Shown piece after piece: positions 55,129-61,068 of a DNA stretch of 61,068 bases (the first letter of the stretch is position 1; every line of letters starts with the position of its first letter). The notes beneath the pieces were generated by a model. That model did not search any database and was not told the origin of the DNA. It saw only the letters and a list, made by a program, of their open reading frames with translations. The position numbers were made by a program, and so were the translations under genes. Origin of the DNA: Prochlorococcus sp. AG-409-D09 (GTDB lineage Bacteria > Cyanobacteriota > Cyanobacteriia > PCC-6307 > Cyanobiaceae); contig QCJQ01000001.1 in NCBI GenBank assembly GCA_003215935.1, forward strand, positions 75,731 through 136,798. The letters run 5' to 3'.

Positions 55129-55908
55129 TTATTTGATCGATAGTTCATTCCAGTTTTTAAAAAGGTATTTTTTAAAACTAATTTGCGGCTGAATTTTCCA
55201 ACCTCCAAGAAATCCAATTACTGTTTTAATATCTGCATCAATGGCCATTTTTATGTCGGTTTCTGCGTCGCCGATCAACATGCATTGAGATTCTTTTAAG
55301 TTTATTTTCTTACATAATTTATGCACTGCATTTGGGTTTGGTTTGCTGGGTTTATCATCGGCACTCCAAAAAGAAGAGAATATATGGTCTAGTTTGTTCA
55401 TTTTGATGAAACTCTCAATTCCTTTCTTAGTGTCATTACTTATTACCGCACATTTAACTTCTTTGCTTTTTAGTTTCTGAAGAAAATCTAATGCACCTGG
55501 AAACAAAGGTCTTTCAATTGTTTTTGTATTTTGATTGCTGTAATGATCAAAATCTGCAGCTATGAAAATCTTATTTGCTAAAGCTATTGATTGTGCCCAA
55601 TTTAAACCTGTTAATGACAAAATGGTTGCAGTCGATAATAAGTTTTCTTGTCTAGAACCTATTGCTATTGATTCATTAGGTGATAAACCCTTTTTTCTTA
55701 TGCCATATATTTCTTCCATTAAAATGATAGTTTTATTAATTGTCTTCTCACTAAGACCTTCTTTTTTTAATAAGATAATTGTTTGGTTTATTCTTGATTT
55801 ACTTAGAGTTAATAAATATTTTTCACTATTTGAAAGAGTACCATCTTTGTCGAACAATACTCCTTTGAAACAGCCAAGAGGTCTACCTCTTAGCAAGATT
55901 TGAGGCAT
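55129..55908 (-). CDS. HAD-superfamily hydrolase
   Basis: A 259-residue phosphatase-like protein. Motif I is LFDKDGTLSNSEKYL (nucleophile Asp), motif II VISNDTKKG, motif III around KPNPNAVHKLC, and motif IV LIGDAETDIKMAIDAD. A helical cap lies between motifs I and II, as in phosphoglycolate-phosphatase-like enzymes, but the substrate is unknown. It follows rpsA by 10 bp and precedes metK by 32 bp. Confidence 0.87.
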   Translation of the reverse strand: MPQILLRGRPLGCFKGVLFDKDGTLSNSEKYLLTLSKSRINQTIILLKKEGLSEKTINKTIILMEEIYGIRKKGLSPNESIAIGSRQENLLSTATILSLTGLNWAQSIALANKIFIAADFDHYSNQNTKTIERPLFPGALDFLQKLKSKEVKCAVISNDTKKGIESFIKMNKLDHIFSSFWSADDKPSKPNPNAVHKLCKKINLKESQCMLIGDAETDIKMAIDADIKTVIGFLGGWKIQPQISFKKYLFKNWNELSIK

Positions 55909-55918
55909 GAAAGATGAT

Positions 55919-57025
55919 TTATATGTTCATTACAGCAATTGGATCTTCTCCCTCTTCTGCTTGTTCTAGTAACATTTGCTTATAGCGAGCAGCCATTTCT
56001 TCTGCTTTGTCAAAGACCTTTTGTGGGTCAGTTAGCATGTCACCTGGCTCTGGCTCTAGAGCTTTAGTCGAAAGAGAAATTCGACCTCGTTCAGCATCTA
56101 AGTCTATGATCATTACTTTCATTTGATCATTTACATTTAAAACTGAATGAGGAGTTTCTATATGTTCATGACTTATTTCAGATATATGAAGTAGACCACT
56201 TACTCCGCCAATATCTATAAATGCTCCATAAGGTTTAATTCCGCGAACAGCTCCTACAACAACCTCACCAACTTCTAAGCGATTCATTTTTCTTTCTACT
56301 AGAGCACGTCTATGACTTAGAACCAGTCTGTTCCTTTCTTCATCTACTTCTAAAAACTTAAGAGGTAAAAAATCGGCAACAAGTTCTTCTTTTGCTTTTC
56401 TTGTGCTGATGTGAGAACCAGGTATGAAACCTCTGAGACCTTCTACTCTCACTAGAGCTCCACCTCTATTTGTAGCAAATACCTCAGAATAAATGGTTGC
56501 ATCTTCTTTTTGTAATTGTCTAACTCTTTCCCATGCTCGTTGATATTCGATTCTTCTAATAGAAAGAGATAATTGGCCATCTTCATTTTCCTCACTCATT
56601 ATGAAAAACTCTCTAACTTCTGAAGGTTGAAGTACATCACTTAAACCTTCTACTCTATTAATTGAAACTTCCTGCATAGGCATAAAGGCAGCAGTTTTTG
56701 CACCTATATCAATCATTGCTCCTTTAGATTCAAGAGCAAAAACAGTGCCATTAACAATATCTCCTGGCTTGAAGTTGTAGTCATACTTCCCTAATAAAGA
56801 AGCAAACTCTTCAAGAGTGAAACCAGCTGTTTCAAGATCATTTTTGTTAACCCTGCTAGTTGGGTCATCGGCCGTTGGTACTTCTTTGGGAATTGTTTCT
56901 TCTTCTTCAGCTATAGAGGAATTCTCATCATTAGAACTTGCATGTAATGAATCAACAGTCTGTTCAGTTTCATCCTTTTTATCTGAAGGTCCTTCTTGAA
57001 CAGTCTCTGTAAGATTTTCTGACAT
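55919..57025 (-). CDS. rpsA: 30S ribosomal protein S1
   Basis: S1 binds mRNA at the ribosome. The protein has an acidic N-terminal tail and three S1 domains (starting near FKPGDIVNGTVFALESKGAM, ATIYSEVFATNRGGALVRVE and GEVVVGAVRGIKPYGAFIDI). This is the short cyanobacterial/plastid form. The frame extends to a TTG at 57082, but ATG 57025 (368 residues, MSENLTETVQ) is the natural start. It is the first gene of the rpsA-HAD-metK-kinase group. Confidence 0.95.
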   Translation of the reverse strand: MSENLTETVQEGPSDKKDETEQTVDSLHASSNDENSSIAEEEETIPKEVPTADDPTSRVNKNDLETAGFTLEEFASLLGKYDYNFKPGDIVNGTVFALESKGAMIDIGAKTAAFMPMQEVSINRVEGLSDVLQPSEVREFFIMSEENEDGQLSLSIRRIEYQRAWERVRQLQKEDATIYSEVFATNRGGALVRVEGLRGFIPGSHISTRKAKEELVADFLPLKFLEVDEERNRLVLSHRRALVERKMNRLEVGEVVVGAVRGIKPYGAFIDIGGVSGLLHISEISHEHIETPHSVLNVNDQMKVMIIDLDAERGRISLSTKALEPEPGDMLTDPQKVFDKAEEMAARYKQMLLEQAEEGEDPIAVMNI

Positions 57026-57126
57026 GGGGGTAAGACGGTCTGTTTTTAAACAGTGTGAAAGGAAATTAAAATGGCCCGCCAACCATAGTTAATCGGTTAG
57101 TTACTCTACATAGCCATCTCACTGTT

Positions 57127-57606
57127 TTACAAAACTGTTGCTAGTTGCTCTTTGTTTGATGGTTCCAATGCTTTTAATGTTGCAACAAAATCATTGATTC
57201 CATGAAACTCTCTATATACAGAAGCAAATCGGATATAAGCCACTTCATTTCTTTTTTGAAGTTGAGCTAAAACCATTTCACCTATTTCTGAGCTATTTAT
57301 TTCTTTTTTGTTTCTTTGTTGAAGCTTCGCTTCTATATTGTCAGTTAACAATTCTATTTTCTCTGCAGTAAGAACGGTTTTTTGAGATGCTTTCGAAATA
57401 CCATTAATGATTTTGTTTCTATTAAATGTTTCACGGGAACCATTGCGTTTTAATACATTGATTGAAATTGTTTCTACCCGTTCATAAGTAGTAAAACGGA
57501 AGTTGCAATTCAAGCACTCCCTTCTTCTACGAACACTTTTTCCAGAGTCTGCAGAACGAGACTCAAGTACCCTGCTATCCGTATTTTGACATGAGGGGCA
57601 TTGCAT
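57127..57606 (-). CDS. nrdR: Transcriptional repressor NrdR
   Basis: NrdR controls ribonucleotide reductase genes in response to nucleotides. The 159-residue protein has the N-terminal zinc ribbon ([17 protein letters not shown] with [13 protein letters not shown], four Cys) and an ATP-cone ([20 protein letters not shown]). It lies 101 bp upstream of rpsA on the same strand and downstream of psbT beyond a terminator. Length is normal. Confidence 0.95.
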   Translation of the reverse strand: MQCPSCQNTDSRVLESRSADSGKSVRRRRECLNCNFRFTTYERVETISINVLKRNGSRETFNRNKIINGISKASQKTVLTAEKIELLTDNIEAKLQQRNKKEINSSEIGEMVLAQLQKRNEVAYIRFASVYREFHGINDFVATLKALEPSNKEQLATVL

Positions 57607-57762
57607 GTGCCCAGAAGTATTAAATGTATAAACTAACTGTATACATTTATTTGGCTTCTGAGAAGGGTTTGTTTAAGAGAAAACTGATTATTGTGGATGT
57701 TGACCTATTTATTCCATTTAATATCAATTATATTTTTGATTTCAAAAATCTGATTATTTTGC

Positions 57763-57802
57763 AATAAAAAAGGCCCTGATTAAATACAGGACCTTTTTTA
57801 TT
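57763..57802 (-). terminator. Terminator of psbB-psbT
   Basis: The stem AATAAAAAAGGTCCTG/CAGGGCCTTTTTTATT on the minus strand contains one U-G wobble that would be a C-A mismatch on the plus strand, so it acts on the minus strand. It lies 18 bp after psbT and carries a built-in T6 tract. Confidence 0.85.
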
Positions 57803-57820
57803 GGCTTTTAAATTATTTGT

Positions 57821-57916
57821 CTATTTGTCATACTTCGGTGGATCACGAAAAGCGACCGCGAAGAATAATGTGACAATTGCCAAAGTGAGGATGAGTACGT
57901 AGGAGAAGGCTTCCAT
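57821..57916 (-). CDS. psbT: Photosystem II reaction centre protein T
   Basis: A 31-residue single-helix protein ([20 protein letters not shown] then [11 protein letters not shown]), clearly PsbT. It sits at the PSII dimer interface near CP47. It starts at ATG 57914-57916, 34 bp downstream of psbB, and stops at TAG 57821, followed by a terminator. The psbB-psbT pairing is universal in cyanobacteria and plastids. Confidence 0.96.
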   Translation of the reverse strand: MEAFSYVLILTLAIVTLFFAVAFRDPPKYDK

Positions 57917-57950
57917 CTAGGTTCTCGGTAAAGGGTAAAGTTCCTAAAGT

Positions 57951-59507
57951 TTAGGTTTGGCCAGGGATTCGGCGAGTGGTTGAATCTCCAAGTTTCTTGA
58001 AGAGACCAAACTCAACCTGATCACCAATTTCAGGATCTATACCAGAGAATCTATCCCCAAATAGTGTCCTTGCCGCGTGCCACCAGTGACCGAAGAGATA
58101 AAGCAAACCAAAGCAAAGGTGGGCATAAGTGAACCATGCTCTTGGGGTGCTTCTAAATACACCATCAGACTTGTAGCGATCTCTATCGAATTTAAAAGCT
58201 TCACCAAGTTGAGCTTTACGGGCTAAACGCTTAACAATTACTGGATCACTAAAGGTCTGACCATTTAATTCCCCACCATAGACAGTTGCAGTAACACCAG
58301 TTTGTTCAACTGAATACTTAGCTTCCGCTCTACGGAATGGGATGTCAGCCTTTACGTTGCCATCTTTATCTTCAAGAATTACAGGGAAGTTTTCAAAGAA
58401 GTTAGGAATTCGTCTTACTTCTAATTCATTTCCTTCTTTATCTGTAAAGGAAATGTGTCCCTGCCAGCCAGTAGGAACTCCATCTCCATTAACCATCGCA
58501 CCTACTCTGAATAGGCCACCCTTTGCAGGGCTATTACCTACATAGTCATAAAAAGCAAGTTTTTCAGGAATTGCTGCATAAGCATCTGCTTTTGAAGCAC
58601 CTCCATCAATGGCTTCTTGAACTCTTCTATTTATTTCTGCTTTGTAATAACCAGAATCCCATTGGTAACGAGTTGGTCCAAATAGTTCAACTGGGGTTGT
58701 AGCTGATCCATACCACATTGTTCCTGATACAACAAAGGAGACAAAGAGAACCGCAGCTAGTGCACTTGCTAGTACTCCTTCAAGACTCCCTAGTTTTAAA
58801 GCTCTATAAAGCCTTTCACCAGGACGGTTAGTGATATGAAAAACACCACCAATAATTCCTAATAAGCCTGCTCCAATGTGGTTGGCAACTATTCCTCCAG
58901 GATTAAATGGGTTGAATCCTGCAGCACCCCAAACAGGTGCAACAGCTTCAACATGACCATTTAGTCCATATGGATCTGATACCCAAATGCCGACTGACGC
59001 GCAGTGGAAAGCTCCAAAACCGAAGCAAACAATACCTGCAAGTAGTAGGTGGATACCAAAGATTCTTGGAAGATCAAGAGCAGGTTCACCTGTTCTTGAA
59101 TCTTCCCAAAGCTCAAGATCCCAGTATGTCCAGTGCCAAATAGCAGCCAATATCATTAAGCCACTAAAGACAATGTGTGCTAAGGCAACCCCTTCAAACG
59201 TAGAAAACGGAAGAGCTTTGCCCCAAAAATCTAGTGCATCAAAATCAAATGATCCGACACCACCGGTTATATCCCAGCCACTCCAACTACTTGTAACGCC
59301 TAGGCGAGACATGAAGGGCATGACATACATGCCTTGACGCCACATTGGGTTCAAGACTGGATCCGTTGGATCGAAAATGGCCAATTCATAAAGGGCCATG
59401 GAGCCGGCCCAGCCGGCTAACAAAGCTGTATGCATGAGGTGCACGGCCAAGAGTCGGCCTGGGTCGTTGATTACGACTGTGTGCACCCGATACCAGGGCA
59501 ATCCCAT
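57951..59507 (-). CDS. psbB: Photosystem II CP47 chlorophyll-binding protein
   Basis: CP47 is the inner-antenna protein next to D2. The 518-residue protein starts [20 protein letters not shown] and has six transmembrane helices with chlorophyll-ligand histidines ([39 protein letters not shown]). It has a large lumenal loop between helices V and VI and ends RRIPGQT. It is full length, and psbT follows. Confidence 0.98.
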   Translation of the reverse strand: MGLPWYRVHTVVINDPGRLLAVHLMHTALLAGWAGSMALYELAIFDPTDPVLNPMWRQGMYVMPFMSRLGVTSSWSGWDITGGVGSFDFDALDFWGKALPFSTFEGVALAHIVFSGLMILAAIWHWTYWDLELWEDSRTGEPALDLPRIFGIHLLLAGIVCFGFGAFHCASVGIWVSDPYGLNGHVEAVAPVWGAAGFNPFNPGGIVANHIGAGLLGIIGGVFHITNRPGERLYRALKLGSLEGVLASALAAVLFVSFVVSGTMWYGSATTPVELFGPTRYQWDSGYYKAEINRRVQEAIDGGASKADAYAAIPEKLAFYDYVGNSPAKGGLFRVGAMVNGDGVPTGWQGHISFTDKEGNELEVRRIPNFFENFPVILEDKDGNVKADIPFRRAEAKYSVEQTGVTATVYGGELNGQTFSDPVIVKRLARKAQLGEAFKFDRDRYKSDGVFRSTPRAWFTYAHLCFGLLYLFGHWWHAARTLFGDRFSGIDPEIGDQVEFGLFKKLGDSTTRRIPGQT

Positions 59508-59978
59508 GGGTCAGGTTTCTTGTTAACGAAGCTGCTTAATGCAGCCAGACCGCATGATCGTAAATGGTCTACCTTGACTTAAGGCGAAGGTTGTAGCTAG
59601 CTGAAATGACTATTGACACTCTTTGATTCAAATTTTTTGAATTTTTATGGTTTTTTTCTCAATACTGTCCCTCTTAAATCATTGCTATTACTAATGTTTA
59701 GCAATGGTCAATCGGAAAAATTAAAAAAAAAAGATTTAAGATAATGATTAAGCTGAATTTTGGTTTTTTATCAAAAAAGCGAAATTTTTTGGTTTTTTAG
59801 GCCCAATGCCTTTGAAATTTTTCGATGATATATCCCTTCTGGTTGCAGAATTTGTATCTTTGTCTATCTAAGTGATTACAAAATCTCAGAGTCTTGTGAA
59901 TTATGTAAAGCAGTTGGAGAATTCAGATTTATAGTCTCTTTAAAAGTAGTACCCTTTCATTTCTAACCAACTGAGTTC
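59508..59978. other. Non-coding region between psbB and psbM
   Basis: About 470 bp with no convincing gene on either strand. It holds the divergent promoters of psbB and psbM and a small GCTGC-ttaat-GCAGC hairpin near 59530. I recall a ferredoxin gene here in several picocyanobacteria; no ferredoxin cysteine pattern is present in this window. Confidence 0.6.
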
Positions 59979-60131
59979 ATGGAAACGACAAATTTCGGTG
60001 CAGCAGCAAGCCTTCTTTTCGTTCTTGTCCCTACGATTTTTCTTATAGGACTTTATTTATCAACAGCTGAGGGCGAGAATTCCAGCTTTTTCTCTACTTC
60101 TGGTAAAGGGAGAATTGGGCCTCAAAAATAG
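59979..60131 (+). CDS. psbM: Photosystem II reaction centre protein M
   Basis: A 50-residue protein. The single helix (GAAASLLFVLVPTIFLIGLY) matches PsbM, which lies at the PSII dimer interface. The C-terminal 20 residues (from STAEGENSSFF onward) are longer than in typical 33-38-residue PsbM; picocyanobacterial forms are often extended. It starts at ATG 59979 and stops at TAG 60129-60131, followed by a strong terminator. Confidence 0.9.
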   Translation: METTNFGAAASLLFVLVPTIFLIGLYLSTAEGENSSFFSTSGKGRIGPQK

Positions 60132-60145
60132 TTGAAAGTATTTTC

Positions 60146-60196
60146 AAAGAAAACCTATGGTATTGATAGAAAAAATCAATACCATAGGTTTTCTTT
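60146..60196 (+). terminator. Terminator after psbM
   Basis: Bases 60146-60167 pair perfectly with 60175-60196 over 22 bp (core AACCTATGGTATTGAT / ATCAATACCATAGGTT) around a 7-base loop. The 3' arm ends in TTTTCTTT. It lies 14 bp past psbM and separates it from the thioesterase gene. Confidence 0.85.
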
Positions 60197-60265
60197 GTGT
60201 TGATTTCTTTTGAGCTTCTATACTGTCTTTACCAAAACATTCTGCATTAAGGCTTACTAGTTGTT

Positions 60266-60706
60266 TTGAGTGATAAAAATCCTTGGGTATTAGAGAAGGT
60301 TGTTTTGCCTCAACATACTGATCATGCAGGTGTTATGTGGCACGGTGCTTATTTGCAATGGCTGGAAGAAGGGCGAATTAAAGCTCTTTCTCAAGTTGGA
60401 TTGGAATATGCAAATCTTTCGACGAAAGGATTTGAAATCCCCGTAGTATCTTTAAATATTAAATATTCAAAGCCCTTATTGCACGGTGATAATGCAACTC
60501 TTAAAAGTTGGGTTTATCAATGTAAAGGATTAAGATTTAATTGGAAAACAATTTTTTTTAATGATATTAATCAAGAGGTTGCAAAGGCTGAAATTAGTTT
60601 AGTAGTTGTTAAAAAAACTGATGAAGGGTTAAGCAAAGTAATGCGTTGTCCACCTAAATATATTCTAGATGCAATTAGTACTTTAGGTTTAGGACCAAAT
60701 AGTTAA
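60266..60706 (+). CDS. Hotdog-fold acyl-CoA thioesterase (4HBT type, possibly DHNA-CoA hydrolase)
   Basis: A 146-residue hotdog protein. The 4HBT active-site segment HTDHAGVMWHGAYLQWLEEG includes the catalytic aspartate, and KYSKPLLHGDNATLKSWVYQ matches the rest of the fold. Cyanobacterial members near this size hydrolyse 1,4-dihydroxy-2-naphthoyl-CoA for phylloquinone synthesis; that assignment is plausible but unproven here. It starts at TTG 60266; no ATG fits. prmC starts 18 bp after its stop. Confidence 0.82.
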   Translation: MSDKNPWVLEKVVLPQHTDHAGVMWHGAYLQWLEEGRIKALSQVGLEYANLSTKGFEIPVVSLNIKYSKPLLHGDNATLKSWVYQCKGLRFNWKTIFFNDINQEVAKAEISLVVVKKTDEGLSKVMRCPPKYILDAISTLGLGPNS

Positions 60707-60724
60707 TTATATCTTTATTCTTAT

Positions 60725-61068
60725 ATGAAAAATAGATTGGTTTGTTCAGAAGATTTAAGACTTTGGAGAAAAAGAATGCTTAAGATGGGAGGAAGGAAAA
60801 TTGAATTGGATTGGTTACTAGATATTGGAGGAGGCCTCAATTTTAACTTAAATCAGAATCTAAAGTTATATGAGAATCATTATGAATTACTTGATATGTC
60901 TTTATCTAAGCTCGAAGAGATTTGGAGGAGATATGTATATGAAAATGTTCCTCTTCAATATCTTCTTGGTAAAAGTTACTGGAGGGATTTTGAATTAGAG
61001 ATTAATAAGGATGTCTTAATTCCTAGACAAGAAACTGAATTAATAATTGATTTAGCTTGTAATTTATT
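60725..61068 (+). CDS. prmC: Peptide chain release factor N5-glutamine methyltransferase, 3'-truncated
   Basis: PrmC (HemK) methylates the GGQ glutamine of release factors. The frame opens at ATG 60725 and runs to the window edge, giving about 114 residues of the usual 280-300. The N-terminal helical domain leads to NVPLQYLLGKSYWRDFELEI and the hallmark VLIPRQETELIIDLA at the start of the methyltransferase domain. The SAM-binding and NPPY motifs lie beyond the window. Confidence 0.9.
   Translation, partial: MKNRLVCSEDLRLWRKRMLKMGGRKIELDWLLDIGGGLNFNLNQNLKLYENHYELLDMSLSKLEEIWRRYVYENVPLQYLLGKSYWRDFELEINKDVLIPRQETELIIDLACNL

Overview
The window is AT-rich, densely packed DNA from a marine picocyanobacterium, almost certainly a low-light-adapted Prochlorococcus. 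The evidence is a photosystem II gene set (psbK, psbE, psbL, psbJ, psbT, psbB, psbM), the NDH-1 genes ndhC-K-J, and a compact phycoerythrin locus. That locus has both beta and alpha subunits plus a full set of bilin-lyase-type genes, but no phycocyanin, allophycocyanin or rod genes. There is no rRNA operon, IS element or CRISPR array. Two tRNA genes are present.

Layout. 1-10 kb: the 3' part of ispH, a DoxX-like membrane protein, purH, an esterase, a DUF3155 gene with a structured RNA-like region upstream, a histidine kinase, cobS, tgt-psbK, a Gfo/Idh/MocA oxidoreductase, a CNNM/CorC protein and a CAU-anticodon tRNA. 10-28 kb: mostly housekeeping genes (pyrE, ygfZ-like, a RecB-like nuclease, phosphohexomutase, rdgB, carotenoid oxygenase, hisB, fabI, a DegT aminotransferase, photolyase, Nudix, folK, chlD, an Mla/Mce lipid transporter pair, a YvcK homologue). 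28-36 kb: ndhCKJ, then divergently rubA-ycf48-psbE-psbL-psbJ, mtnP, an NDH/SelD fusion and a CCA-adding-type enzyme. 36-47 kb: UvrD/PcrA helicase and the phycoerythrin cluster cpeB-cpeA-cpeZ / cpeF / cpeY / cpeT-cpeS-linker-pucC. 47-52 kb: a gene-poor stretch, then a roughly 2.7-kb insertion at tRNA-Phe. 52-61 kb: DUF2470, an FGGY kinase, metK, a HAD phosphatase, rpsA, nrdR, psbT-psbB, psbM, a thioesterase and the 5' part of prmC.

Two observations stand out. First, the cytochrome b559 operon reads psbE-psbL-psbJ: psbF (the b559 beta subunit) normally lies between psbE and psbL, but only 28 bp separate them here and I find no psbF elsewhere in the window. Second, a 23-bp copy of the 3' end of tRNA-Phe lies about 2.7 kb beyond the intact tRNA. 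It brackets a two-gene surface-sugar cargo and two sets of GTTCCATAC repeats spaced 11 bp apart. This looks like the scar or minimal form of a tRNA-targeted integrative element without its integrase.

The phycoerythrin region works as a unit. cpeB and cpeA encode the apoproteins; CpeZ, CpeF, CpeY, CpeT and CpeS are lyase or chaperone-type proteins for attaching bilins; the linker protein would organise the phycoerythrin; the PucC-like transporter fits antenna or pigment assembly. The rubA-ycf48-psbE region combines photosystem II assembly factors with core subunits.
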